Source: Gillisella vitis (GTDB lineage: Bacteria > Pseudomonadota > Alphaproteobacteria > Rhizobiales > Rhizobiaceae). From it: a stretch of DNA of 64,000 nt. The translations under genes and the position numbers were made by a program. Below are positions 8,641 to 18,800 of the stretch, piece by piece. The stretch covers positions 620,001-684,000 of the forward strand of contig NZ_CP056048.1 of assembly GCF_021559775.1 (NCBI RefSeq), given 5' to 3'. Below the pieces are notes generated by a model. It did not search any database. It was not told where the DNA came from and worked only from the letters and a program-made list of their open reading frames with translations. How positions within the stretch are numbered: position 1 is the first letter of the stretch; each line of letters opens with the position of its first letter.

Positions 8641-9785
8641 CAACCCCGCGCCAGGCCTGGTGCGACATTGCGGAACCAGCCGTCATTGACCGCCATTTCC
8701 CAATCGCCGCTGGGGAATGTCGGGATCGATGCGGGAATGACATCGGCATATTTCTCGCGCAGGTCCTTGGAAATATAATCCCAGGACACACCCGGAAAGC
8801 CACCGAGCTCGGTGATGATTGCCGACTGAATTTCTTCAGACAGCAAAGTATTGGCGAGCTTCAGGGCGGCATCCTTGTTGGCGCCATTGGAAAAAATCGT
8901 CATACGGGCGAAATCACCGCAAAGCGCCAGATCCGTCAGCTGCACAAGCCGTGTTGTGTCGGGCAGCACGCCCTGGGCAATCGATTGCAGCGCCTGATCG
9001 GACCAGACCGGTACCATGGTGACGACGCCTTGGGCAAGCAGCTGGATCGATTGCGAATTGCCGGAGGTATAGGCGCCCTTTTCATAAAGCGACGGGGCCA
9101 GATCGTTGAGGATCTTCCAGCTTGGCGGCAAGGCTTTTTCCGCGGCTTCCGCCGTGTAATTGCTGACGGTGAATTTGCTTGGATCGCGGCCATTCGCTTC
9201 GTGGATAGCGCGGCGGACGAAATTGCCGCCAGAGCCGCCCTTGTCGGGGCGGTTATAAATGAACTGGCCGGGGTTGGCCTTGATCCAGGAAATCAGCTGT
9301 TCCCAGGTTTTCGGCGCATCCTTCGGATCGAGCTTGGTGCTGTCATAGGCCAGAAGAACCTGCGAACCGCGATAGGGCAACGACTGCGACAGATCGATGG
9401 CCATAGGGTTGACGCGGCCAAAATTCGGGACATTCTTCTCGGAAAATGCCACCCAGAGACCGGCATCGATGGAGCCGGTTGGCAGGCGCGGATTGAAGGC
9501 TTCAAACAGGTCGGCCTGCGGATCGCTGTTGGATTTCAAGGCGGCGAGGGCGCGATCGCCAATCGCACGCAGACCGTTATTGTCGCCGGCATCAATCACC
9601 TTGATCGTCAGGTCACTGTTGGCCTTCTCGAAGCTTGGGCGAACGATGTTGTTCCAGAAGTCGATGATATTGGCATCGGAGCCGCTGTAGACATTGATTT
9701 CCTTGCCCGCAGCAAAGGCAAAATTCGGCATGGTGGCCAGGCCTGCGGTTGCGCAGGAAGCTAGCAGAAAGTCGCGTCTGTTCAT
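8640..9785 (-). CDS. Periplasmic solute-binding protein of the same ABC importer, Tat-type signal
   Basis: A 381-residue extracellular solute-binding protein. The N-terminus MNRRDFLLASCATAGLAT has a twin-arginine-like motif (NRRDFL) followed by a hydrophobic stretch and an AFA-type cleavage site, so folded export by Tat is likely. The mature part (INVYSGSDANIIDFW...) resembles the iron/polyamine/phosphonate binding-protein cluster. GGAG lies six bases before the chosen ATG 9785; the adjacent ATG at 9788 is too close to it. It is the first gene of an operon that ends in a glycerophosphodiesterase, so a phosphodiester or phosphonate substrate is inferred. Iron or a polyamine is not excluded. 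Confidence 0.85.
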   Translation of the reverse strand: MNRRDFLLASCATAGLATMPNFAFAAGKEINVYSGSDANIIDFWNNIVRPSFEKANSDLTIKVIDAGDNNGLRAIGDRALAALKSNSDPQADLFEAFNPRLPTGSIDAGLWVAFSEKNVPNFGRVNPMAIDLSQSLPYRGSQVLLAYDSTKLDPKDAPKTWEQLISWIKANPGQFIYNRPDKGGSGGNFVRRAIHEANGRDPSKFTVSNYTAEAAEKALPPSWKILNDLAPSLYEKGAYTSGNSQSIQLLAQGVVTMVPVWSDQALQSIAQGVLPDTTRLVQLTDLALCGDFARMTIFSNGANKDAALKLANTLLSEEIQSAIITELGGFPGVSWDYISKDLREKYADVIPASIPTFPSGDWEMAVNDGWFRNVAPGLARG

Positions 9786-9852
9786 CATCGGTCTCCGAAA
9801 CGGGTCGAGATATAAAACCCCTGACATTTTAGGGCACCGTTACCTCTGGACC

Positions 9853-9870
9853 GTGACAACGACGTGAAGG
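9853..9870 (-). promoter_or_regulatory. Possible PHO box upstream of the phosphodiester-type importer operon
   Basis: Read on the minus strand, the site is CCTTCAC-GTCG-TTGTCAC: two seven-base half-sites with a four-base spacer, matching the 11-base periodicity of the PhoB box (CTGTCAT-N4-CTGTCAT). The second half-site agrees well, the first only at four of seven bases. It lies 68 bases upstream of the binding-protein start. A phosphate-starvation control fits the GDPD gene in the operon. Confidence 0.35.
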
Positions 9871-9995
9871 CTGGGTGATGCTTTTGTGTCTTTTCGAATA
9901 AGGGGCTAGGTTGTCTCCTGCCAAAATTGGCCTTGCAAACGGGGAAGGCTTCTAATCATCTGTTGTTGTGGAGACAAAGCATAAAGAGTGTGCCG

Positions 9996-10616
9996 ATGCC
10001 GGAACCGAAAACTGTCAGCACCGCCATTGTCATTCTCGCCGCCGGGCAGGCGCGCCGGATGGGCGGCAGCGCCCATAAGCTTCTGGCTCTCTTTGATGGT
10101 GTCCCACTGATCCGTCGCGTGGTGGCGATCAGCCTTGCGAGCCGGGCGGCATCCGTGACGGTTGTCACCGGACATCGTCGGGAGGAGGTCGAGGCTTGTC
10201 TTTTAGATTTGCCAGCCGCGATGAGCTTCAATGCCGGGTTTGCCGAGGGGATGGCATCCTCGTTGATCGCGGGACTAAATTCTCCTGATGTGGCTGACAA
10301 GGATGGCGTCATGGTGGTGCTCGGCGATATGCCGGGACTGACAGCGTTGCATCTCGATGCGCTGATCTTAGCATTCGAAAGCGCAGATGGCCGCGCCATC
10401 ATCCGTGCAGCGTCAGGTGATGTGCCGGGTAATCCGGTTATTCTACCAGTGGCGCTTCGTCCGGCATTGCTGACATTGACGGGCGATAAGGGCGCCAAGG
10501 CAATCATCGCGGCCAGCACGCTGCCGGTGATCGATGTCGATATCGGTCCGGCTGCTCTTGTCGATGTAGACACACCAGACGCCATTATGGCGGCTGGCGG
10601 AGTGTTGAACGGATAA
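9996..10616 (+). CDS. MobA-like NTP transferase (molybdenum cofactor cytidylyl/guanylyltransferase family)
   Basis: A 206-residue single-domain nucleotidyltransferase. AIVILAAGQARRMGG, followed by HKLLALFDGVPLI, is the LAAGxSxRMGxxK nucleotide-binding signature, with the Lys that contacts the triphosphate. VVLGDMPGLTA has the metal-binding Asp found in the MobA/MocA group. Family members transfer CMP or GMP to the molybdenum cofactor in maturation of xanthine-dehydrogenase or CO-dehydrogenase type enzymes; no such enzyme is encoded here, so the substrate is open. I took ATG 9996 (MPEPKTVST), with AAGAG upstream, over an in-frame ATG at 9927, because the extra 23 residues do not look like this family. 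It is transcribed divergently from the ABC importer operon. Confidence 0.75.
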   Translation: MPEPKTVSTAIVILAAGQARRMGGSAHKLLALFDGVPLIRRVVAISLASRAASVTVVTGHRREEVEACLLDLPAAMSFNAGFAEGMASSLIAGLNSPDVADKDGVMVVLGDMPGLTALHLDALILAFESADGRAIIRAASGDVPGNPVILPVALRPALLTLTGDKGAKAIIAASTLPVIDVDIGPAALVDVDTPDAIMAAGGVLNG

Positions 10617-10629
10617 CGTTCGTATTGGC

Positions 10630-11610
<981 letters not shown>

Positions 11611-12247
11611 GACGCTCCTCCTCATGCAAGTGCTGTTTGCCATGACATAATATGAATTTTACGGGGTGTCGAGTTATTTTGAGGCTTTTCGCGTGAAGGT
11701 TTATTGCACATTAGCGCGCTTTTATCGAGGCTGTTAGAAGTCGTTGTCTATGAAAATGGTGGTGCGAATATGGTGCAGTAGCCGGCAATCAATCATTTCA
11801 TACTATGACGCATAGTTGGATATAATATGTATTTGAGGTGGTTCCGCATCGTATCGAGCATGCGAATTTGCGCGGCGCGACGGGCCTCATCATAAGCTGT
11901 CTGAATCAAATGAGATCCATTGTGGGGTTCTCGGTTGGGGGATAATTTTCGACGGCGGACTCAATCTCCAAAATGTGCATGGCTGAAAAAGTCAAATGGT
12001 GTGGGTTGCTCTTCCATGGCTCAAAGCGCATCCCGCTTTGATGAATGTGGAGGGCTGTGCGAGGGCGTTCGTCGCGGAACTGTTCATTGCATCTTTTGCA
12101 GGATGGCGAGGCGGGCTGTTGCGGCTACATCGGAAAAGCGAGTGATGCCCTAGGGCTGAAACCTTTGATATGCATGTGTGTTTTGCACTTGCTAACAATG
12201 ATGGACGCCGCTGCGAAAAAAACAATTACCTCTGATTGCATTGATCG
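11611..12247. other. AT-rich intergenic region without a convincing gene
   Basis: About 640 bases between the mannonate-dehydratase-like gene and the lipid-synthase promoter. It is visibly richer in A and T than the genes on either side. Short frames such as 11920-12153 (+) and 11992-12225 (-) overlap one another, lack ribosome sites and resemble no family. I see no tRNA, insertion sequence or target-site duplication. The upstream part should hold the promoter of the reverse-strand gene at 11610. Such a compositional step at the edge of a large biosynthetic operon could mark an insertion boundary. Confidence 0.5.
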
Positions 12248-12275
12248 TTGACAGTCGGTTAAATATTGCTATCCT
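12248..12275 (+). promoter_or_regulatory. Candidate sigma-70-type promoter of the lipid-synthase operon
   Basis: TTGACA at 12248-12253 is followed after 16 bases by TATCCT at 12270-12275. The -35 hexamer is perfect. The -10 is moderate, as is usual in rhizobia (CTTGAC-N17-CTATAT type). Transcription would start near 12282, which leaves an AT-rich leader of about 145 bases before the GTG at 12426. Confidence 0.5.
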
Positions 12276-12425
12276 TCGACTGAATAACAAAGATAGTTAT
12301 TGAGAAAACAAATCAAAAAAAATTAGTAACGTAGAATATAAACTGGTTTATGAAATTTTGAGAATAGCTCGTTCCATTCGAATATTTAAAATAAGCAAAT
12401 TATTTAATTCTTATTGGAGGTAAGT

Positions 12426-13724
12426 GTGGCATCTGTCGCTATCATTGGTTCCGGTATTTCCGGACTGAGTGCAGCCTATTCGCTTGATAAAGACTTCGAC
12501 GTTCATGTTTTCGAGCAGGACGACCGGCCTGGTGGGCATGCAAGCACAGTGGTCGTTTCTGATCCATTGGGTGATGTCGGTGTGGATACGGGCTTTATGG
12601 TGTTCAATCCGCCCAATTATCCTAAGCTTACCAAGTTTTTTGCTGAGCTGAACGTGCCGCTGACCGAGCATTCCGGTGGTTTCAACTTCTTCGATGTCGA
12701 TGCCGGTACCTATTACGGCACAGAGGAATTTGAAAAGGACGAGGCTTATGTTCGGGCTAATTATGGCCCGGAATTCATTTCCGTCTGGGAGCAGGCGGAT
12801 CGCCTGCTGAGGGAAGCGCCTCGCCATATCATGGAGGGCAAGTGTCAGATTCCATTAGAGGAATATCTCCGGACCTATGGTTATACTGACGACTTTATCA
12901 ATGGTTACATGATCCAGATTTCCTGCTCGTACTGGTCTGTCCCCGTTGAGGTTACATTGAATTCTCCGGCGGTCATGGTCATTGGCATGTTCCTCAATCA
13001 TGGCAAGGATGGCCTTGGGGGGAAGGGTGTGAAGTGGCTTGCGGTCAAGGGAGGTGCCAAGGGCTATCTTGATATCCTGATTGGCGGCCTCAAGCGTCCA
13101 CCAAGGTTGAATGCGGCGGTAACGTCCGTGCGTGCTCTTGCAGATGGTGTCGAGGTTCAGACCGGTGGAAGCTGGGAAAAATTCGACTATGCCATTGTCG
13201 CGACCCATGCCGACCAGGCTTTGAAATTGCTCGACAATCCAAGTGTGAAGCAGCGCGAAATTCTGGGAACGTTTGAGTACAATCGTTGCAGCACAGTTCT
13301 CCATACCGATTCATCCGTGATGCCTGTGCCGCCGCACAGGTGGAAGAGCTGGAATTACGGCTGTATGACGGTGGATGGCAAAAGGCGGCCCTATCTCGTC
13401 TATCATATGAATTCAATTCAAGGGTTTAAGGCGGAGCAGGACTATTTCGTGTCGTTGGATAGTCCGCTGCCCATCGATCCTGCCAAGGTGATTAAGACCT
13501 TCGATTACGAGCATCCGGTCATTACCATCGAAAGCAGCAAAATGCAGGCACGCTTGCCTTCGATCAATGACGATGGTCCGCTGTATTTTGCAGGTTCTTA
13601 CTTCTCTGTCAGGGATCTCGGGCCGGATTTCGTCGGTTTCCACGAAAGCGGCGTCTATTCCGGTACACAGGCGGCGCGCCTTGTGAAACGGCATGCCGCA
13701 GCTCCAATCGGGAAGACTGCGTAA
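12426..13724 (+). CDS. FAD-dependent oxidoreductase, NAD/FAD-binding amine-oxidase-like (COG2907-type)
   Basis: A 432-residue flavoprotein. The N-terminus VASVAIIGSGISGLSAAYSL is the GxGxxG dinucleotide-binding fold, and HVFEQDDRPGGHAST is the motif that follows it in amine oxidases, phytoene desaturases and COG2907 proteins. The C-terminal YFAGSYFSVRDLGPDFVGFH fits the closing FAD-binding segment of the same family. Relatives are often encoded beside lipid-modifying genes such as cyclopropane synthases. Start: GTG 12426, five bases after a clear GGAGG; the in-frame TTG at 12414 overlaps that ribosome site. It is the first gene after the operon promoter, ahead of the carrier protein and synthase genes. 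Inference: it oxidises or desaturates the acyl product. The substrate is unknown. Confidence 0.75.
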   Translation: MASVAIIGSGISGLSAAYSLDKDFDVHVFEQDDRPGGHASTVVVSDPLGDVGVDTGFMVFNPPNYPKLTKFFAELNVPLTEHSGGFNFFDVDAGTYYGTEEFEKDEAYVRANYGPEFISVWEQADRLLREAPRHIMEGKCQIPLEEYLRTYGYTDDFINGYMIQISCSYWSVPVEVTLNSPAVMVIGMFLNHGKDGLGGKGVKWLAVKGGAKGYLDILIGGLKRPPRLNAAVTSVRALADGVEVQTGGSWEKFDYAIVATHADQALKLLDNPSVKQREILGTFEYNRCSTVLHTDSSVMPVPPHRWKSWNYGCMTVDGKRRPYLVYHMNSIQGFKAEQDYFVSLDSPLPIDPAKVIKTFDYEHPVITIESSKMQARLPSINDDGPLYFAGSYFSVRDLGPDFVGFHESGVYSGTQAARLVKRHAAAPIGKTA

Positions 13725-13725
13725 T

Positions 13726-13763
13726 CTATCGAGTCGTGTAGTCGATAGGCCTTCGCCTTTTTT
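13726..13763 (+). terminator. Possible weak intrinsic terminator or attenuator after the FAD oxidoreductase gene
   Basis: Two bases after the stop codon, a perfect 7-base inverted repeat CTATCGA/TCGATAG (13726-13732 and 13742-13748) has a 9-base loop. It is followed by AGGC-CTTC-GCCT and a run of six Ts at 13758-13763. Either hairpin could terminate partially and separate expression of the FAD gene from the rest. Confidence 0.4.
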
Positions 13764-14097
13764 AATCGAGGTAAGATTTTCAGCGTAAGGCGCATGCATC
13801 ATCGGGTGCGCCTTGCTAGAAGTCATGTATCGTCGAATGATAGGCGGCAAGTCATTTCCCTATCATAAGCTATTGGTATTATGAGATATTTCTTCCCTTT
13901 GCAATAAAGCCATAACGGCATCGATCACCCTGAACCTGTTTTCAGGAATGGAAAATTGTGCCGTTAAGGTCGCTCGCCTAAGGGCCAAAACAATAGTCAC
14001 GTTGCGACAGTCGAAAGCCGGCATTTAGCCGGATGTTGCAATCATTTGGGGTTTCGGGTGCTAATTTGCGTCTGGAGATGGTATTGCAGGATGGACC
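13764..14097. other. Intergenic region with several inverted repeats, no gene seen
   Basis: This AT-rich stretch separates the FAD oxidoreductase gene from the membrane-protein gene. An 8-base perfect inverted repeat AAGGCGCA/TGCGCCTT lies at 13787-13794 and 13807-13814 without a T-run. A nested pair of repeats follows at 13913-13966 (listed separately). A CCGGC/GCCGG mini-stem lies just before 14040. No convincing -35/-10 pair was found, though a second promoter for the downstream genes would be expected here. Confidence 0.5.
13913..13966 (+). repeat. Nested inverted repeat (two-level hairpin) upstream of the small membrane-protein gene
   Basis: The outer arms TAACGGCA (13913-13920) and TGCCGTTA (13959-13966) are perfectly complementary. 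Inside them CCTGAA (13929-13934) and TTCAGG (13941-13946) form a second perfect stem. No T-run follows, so this is not a classical terminator. It could be a leader RNA structure or a protein-binding dyad; nothing in the sequence decides between them. Confidence 0.4.
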
Positions 14098-14556
14098 ATG
14101 TCGGAAGTGCTCCTGTTCGTTCATGTTTTTGCCGCAACAATGTTCCTTGGTAATATTGTTGTAACAGCCGTGTGGAAACTGATTGCAGACCGAAGCAATA
14201 ATCTTAATATACTAAGGTATGCAATAAAATTGGTTTTCCTGACCGATTATGTATTTACGTTCGGTGGGGCTGTACTCTTATCTGCGACGGGCGGATATAT
14301 GGCTCGCAGCTACGGTATGAATTTCCTCGACACGCCGTGGTTGCTGTATGGAGTGGGCTGTTTTCTTTTGTCGGGCCTGTCCTGGATGTTGGGGCTCATT
14401 CCCAATCAGATCCGCCAGCGAAGGCTTCTCAACCAGGCATCGGATTTCGATGCGATTGCCGAGCCGTTCCGCGCCTTGGCGAAGCGTTGGTATCTCTGGG
14501 GAACCCTCGCCAATGTTTTCGCGATCTGCGCCTTGTTTTTCATGGTCACGCGGTGA
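14098..14556 (+). CDS. Small four-helix membrane protein (DUF2269-like)
   Basis: A 152-residue protein with four hydrophobic segments at about residues 4-25, 45-68, 80-101 and 128-150. The first helix has a His (LFVHVFAATMFLGNIV), a pattern seen in DUF2269-type predicted integral membrane proteins. AGGATGG before the ATG is a usable ribosome site. It is 49 bases ahead of the free acyl-carrier-protein gene and so belongs to the lipid-synthase operon. The function of the family is unknown. In this setting it could anchor the synthase or handle the lipid product, but that is a guess. Confidence 0.7.
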   Translation: MSEVLLFVHVFAATMFLGNIVVTAVWKLIADRSNNLNILRYAIKLVFLTDYVFTFGGAVLLSATGGYMARSYGMNFLDTPWLLYGVGCFLLSGLSWMLGLIPNQIRQRRLLNQASDFDAIAEPFRALAKRWYLWGTLANVFAICALFFMVTR

Positions 14557-14605
14557 CGTGGCCGATTTTTAAAATGCATTTCAACGCAACAAAGGGTGAC
14601 GAATA

Positions 14606-14887
14606 ATGTCTGACGTTCAAACAAAGTTCAGCTACGCAGAAGCCAAGACCTGGCTGGTCGAAAAATTCGCTTACAAGCTTTCGGTGCCGGCATCGGAAAT
14701 CGATGTGAACAAGATCTTCACCGATTTCGGCCTGGATTCCACTGAAACCCTGGTGCTTGCAGGGGAAATGGAACAGTGGCTCGGCTTCGAATTGCCGCCA
14801 ACAGCCATGTGGTATCATCCGACCATCGAGAAGCTGGCCAATTATCTCGTCGAGGCCAAGGATCTCTTCGAAAAAGGCGAACTCTGA
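14606..14887 (+). CDS. Stand-alone acyl carrier protein
   Basis: A 93-residue carrier protein. FTDFGLDSTETLVLAGEME contains the DSxE-type phosphopantetheine attachment site, with Ser45 as the modified residue. The C-terminal helix PTIEKLANYLVE matches discrete ACPs of polyketide and beta-branching systems. It needs a phosphopantetheinyl transferase, none of which is encoded in the window. It follows AAGGGTGA as ribosome site and is followed after 27 bases by the thioesterase-like gene. It differs from the four tandem ACPs of the large synthase (LGIDSIKRVEIL type), so it probably works at a separate step, such as loading or off-loading of the chain. Confidence 0.9.
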   Translation: MSDVQTKFSYAEAKTWLVEKFAYKLSVPASEIDVNKIFTDFGLDSTETLVLAGEMEQWLGFELPPTAMWYHPTIEKLANYLVEAKDLFEKGEL

Positions 14888-14904
14888 ATTCCAGAAGCCA
14901 AAAT

Positions 14905-14932
14905 CCAGCGAGGTATGGCCAGCGAGGTATGG
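14905..14932 (+). repeat. 14-base perfect tandem duplication at the thioesterase start
   Basis: CCAGCGAGGTATGG occurs twice without a gap (14905-14918 and 14919-14932). Each copy contains a ribosome-like GAGGT and an ATG. The ATG of copy one (14915) is in frame with the hydrolase. The ATG of copy two (14929) is out of frame and meets a stop after ten codons. Confidence 0.85.
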
Positions 14933-15823
14933 CGAATGGAGATGCCGAAATCTGCAAGTGAACTTGCCCACCGAGAGAATGCCGGGATGACTGTGGTTTG
15001 CGTTCATCCCGGCGGAATGCCCATCCGCAGTTACATACAGCTTGCGGAGCGAATGACAGGCTATTCCTGGCATCTGGTCGAGCTTTCTCTCAACAAGCGC
15101 TACACCTCGGCGTTGGGCAAGACCGATCTTCCCGAAGGCATTCTCGGGGAGATTGCCGATGAAGCAATCGCGGATTTGGGAGAGGTCTGGAACGCCGAGC
15201 GGCTCTGTCTGCTGGGCTGGTCCTTTGGAGGTGTGCTGGCGTGCGAGATGGCAAGCCGGCGTACAGACGGCGCTTGCGGCGCCGTCCTGCTCGACAGCAT
15301 TGCACCACGCTTGTTCAATGGCGTGATGGATGGGACGCAGACAGAGCGGTTGATAACGCTCAGCCGTTCACAAGTGGTCAGGGTTCGTTGGTTCACGGAC
15401 TATATGCGGGCGCTGAAGCGGGTTGCCTGGGACGTGGCAGGCAGCGATGCCCATCGCCTGTCGGAAGACGATCTAATCGAGCTGATGCGTCTCCAGTTGA
15501 TTGCCAATGGCGGCCTGCCGGAAACCACCAGCTTCGTCGGGTTCTCCAAGGTTTACCGGGAGTTTTCGCGGGGAATGAACCGTAACATCGCGGTCATTCT
15601 TGCGCACAAGCCGCAATCCTACGGGTTTCCCGTGCATCTGGTTCGGTCGGATTACCCATTATACGAAATATTTCATCTGCATGAAGACATGGGGTGGGGG
15701 CAGTTGGCGCCCAATCTCACAGTCTCGAATCTGCCGCTGGGCCATTACGAAATGTTGCTTGAGCAGCAGGCCCTGGATCACATTTCAACACATATTGAAA
15801 ATATATCGCACCGTTTGATTTGA
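14915..15823 (+). CDS. Alpha/beta hydrolase, type II thioesterase-like
   Basis: A 302-residue hydrolase. VCVHPGGMPIRSY near residues 28-40 is the oxyanion-hole strand, LCLLGWSFGGVLACEMA has the GxSxG nucleophile elbow (Ser103), and LPLGHYEMLLEQ supplies the late catalytic His. This layout is that of polyketide/nonribosomal-peptide thioesterases (GrsT type), which release or edit acyl chains on carrier proteins. Start choice is uncertain: ATG 14915 opens the frame, but ATG 14936 is in frame and has GAGGT from the second repeat copy eight bases upstream. Because neither megasynthase seems to end in a thioesterase, this protein is a candidate for product release. Confidence 0.8.
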   Translation: MASEVWRMEMPKSASELAHRENAGMTVVCVHPGGMPIRSYIQLAERMTGYSWHLVELSLNKRYTSALGKTDLPEGILGEIADEAIADLGEVWNAERLCLLGWSFGGVLACEMASRRTDGACGAVLLDSIAPRLFNGVMDGTQTERLITLSRSQVVRVRWFTDYMRALKRVAWDVAGSDAHRLSEDDLIELMRLQLIANGGLPETTSFVGFSKVYREFSRGMNRNIAVILAHKPQSYGFPVHLVRSDYPLYEIFHLHEDMGWGQLAPNLTVSNLPLGHYEMLLEQQALDHISTHIENISHRLI

Positions 15824-15860
15824 AATATATTGACGAAAACCTTTTGGAAGGGGCCGAATA

Positions 15861-18800
15861 ATGGACGGGTTCTCGCAGCGTGTATACGATGTCTTTTCTC
15901 CTATCGCAATTGTTGGCGTAGGAGCTTTGTTTCCGGAAGCAAAAAATGCTGATGAATACTGGAGCAATATTGTTAAAGGCAAGGATTGCCTGAAGGATGT
16001 GCCGGAGACCCATTGGAAAATCTCCGATTATTACGATCCAAATCCTTCAACGCCTGACAAAACCTATGCGCGCCGGGGCGGCTTCATTCCTGAAACGGCC
16101 TTCAACCCCGTCGAGTTCGGTCTGCCGCCGTCTCAGCTTGATGTTACTGACATTCTGCAGATCCTCAGCCTCAGCGTTGCCAAGCAGACATTTCTGGATG
16201 CGGGCTACGAGCATGCCAAGCTGAACCGCGAAAAGACCGGCGTGGTGCTCGGTATTACCGGTGCCAATTCGCTAGTGACGCCGCTGACCTCGCGCCTGCA
16301 ATATCCGCTGTGGCAGAAGGTTTTGGAGAGCCGGGGCCTTCCCAAGGCCCAGGTTGACGATATCGTCGAGACGCTGAAGCTTGCCTACGCGCCTTGGGAG
16401 GAAAACTCCTTCCCCGGCATGCTGGGCAATGTCGTCGCCGGACGCATCGCCAACCGCTTCGACCTTGGCGGTATCAATTGCACGGTGGATGCGGCCTGCG
16501 CCAGTTCGCTGGCGGCCATGCGCATGGCCATCGATGAGCTACATAGCGGTCGCGCCGACATGATGCTGACCGGCGGCTGCGATGCCGAAAACACCATCCT
16601 GATGTATATGTGCTTTTCCAAGACGCCCGCCTTCAGCAAGAAGGGGGTGATTTCGCCGTTCGACGAGAATTCCGACGGCACGTTGATTGGCGAAGGCATC
16701 GGCATGATGCTGCTGAAGCGGCTGGAAGATGCTGAACGCGATGGCGACCAGGTTTATGCCGTCATCAAGGGTCTCGGTTCGGCCAGCGATGGCAAGTTCA
16801 AGAGCATTTACGCACCGCGCGCCGCTGGACAGGTCAAGGCGCTGCAACGCGCCTATCAGCAGGCGGGCATTTCTCCTCATGATGTTGATCTTTGGGAAGC
16901 CCATGGTACCGGCACGGCGGTTGGCGATGCGACCGAAGTGGATGGTCTCAAGACCTTCTTGAAAAGCTGGGACAATGATGGGTCTTCTTCGCCCATCGCA
17001 CTCGGCTCGGTCAAATCGCAGATCGGCCATACCAAGGCAGCAGCGGGTGCGGCTTCCGCCATCAAGGCAGCGCTTGCCTTGCAGCACGGCGTCCTGCCCC
17101 CGACCATCAATGTTAACCGGCCCGATCCGAAGCTGGGTCTGGACGAGACGGCGCTCTATCTGAATTCCACGGCGCGTCCATGGTTCCGCGATCCAAAGAC
17201 CGCCAAGCGCCGAGTTGGCGTCAGCGCCTTCGGCTTTGGTGGCACGAATTTCCATCTGGTCCTTGAGGAAGCACCACAGACCGCAAAGGCACCGAAGCTG
17301 CGCAGCGTCCTGCCACGACCCATCGTCGTCGCAGCCCCGACTGTCGCTGCTTTGCGCAAGCGTTGTGAAGAGCTTCTCACCGCCACAGGCGAAACGGCCT
17401 GGCCTTTCGAGGTTGCAATTCCGGCGAACCATCCGCGTCTGGGCCTGGTGGCCGCAGACGAGACCAGCCGTCGCGCTTTGTTGAGTGAAGCGATTTCGCT
17501 GCTCGACAGCCGCCCAGCCACAGCCGAATGGCGTCATCCAAAGGGCATCACTTTCCGCCCCAGTGCATTTGAAAACGCTAAGCTGGCCGGCTTGTTTGCC
17601 GGGCAGGGGTCGCAGCATCCCAATATGGGCCGGATGGCGGCGGTTGCCATTCCGGCGCTCGGCGATTTCGTCGGTGCTGCCGATACCTTGTTTGCCAAGG
17701 ACGGTGCTCAGCCCCTCAGCCAGGTCATGTATCCGATCCCGGCCTTTGATGATGCGGATCGCAAGGCCCAGGAACAGGCATTGCGCCGCACGCAATATGC
17801 CCAGACAGCAATCGGCGCACTGTCGGCAGGCCATTATCGCTGGCTGCAAAATCTCGGCCTCAAGCTGGAAGCCGTGGCTGGCCACAGCTTCGGCGAATTG
17901 ACAGCGCTTTGGGCTTCCGGGGCCTTGAGCGATGCCGATTTCTCAAGCCTGGCCAAGGCGCGTGGCGATGCCATGGCTGCTGTAACCGGCGACGGCGCTG
18001 GCACGATGACGGCTGTCAAGGCTGGTCGTGAGCAATTGGAAAGCCTGATTGCCGCCACCAAGGGCAGCGTTCATTTCTGCAATCTGAATACGCCGAAGCA
18101 GACTGTAGTTGGCGGAGCAGTTGAGGCCATCGAGAAATTCGAGGCCGACCTCAAGGCTGCCTCAATCGGCTTTGTCCGGTTGAATGTTGCCGGGGCATTT
18201 CACACGCCGCAGGTCGAAGGTGCCGTCACGGCATTTGCCGAGCGGATCGACCAGACCAGTTTTGCCGTGCCGCAGATCCCGGTTTATGCCAATCGCAATG
18301 GCAAGCCTTATGCTGCATCGGCTGCCGATGTCGCGGCCCAGCTCAAGGGGCAATTGCGCGAGCCTGTCGAATTCATCAAGATTATCGAGCAGATGTATGC
18401 CGATGGCATCCGGGTGTTCATCGAGTTCGGCCCGCGCTCGACGCTGTCGAAAATGACCGCCGATATTCTCGGCGACCGGCCTCACCTGGCAATTGCGCTT
18501 GACCATGGTCAGCCGGACAAGGCGGATGCCGGTCTGATCGAAGCGGTGGTGGATCTGGCGGTTGCCGGTATTGCACTTGAAAGCCCGGTCGGGACCGAAG
18601 GCCTTATCGAGGCGCCGGCCAAGAAGGGTGAGATCAATCTGAATGGCATGAATTACGTGTCACCGTCTCGCAAGGAGGCCTTTGCTAAGGCGCTGGCCAA
18701 TCCAGTCGTCGTTGCCCCCAAACCGGTTCCCACGCCGCCACAGCCTGTCGCCGCAAAGCCGCTGGCTGCTGCCCCCGCGCCTGTCCGGTCGGAACCAGCA

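Noticed and set aside
11920-12225. Small overlapping frames on both strands in the AT-rich gap
   Set aside because: No ribosome site, no family resemblance, and they overlap each other.
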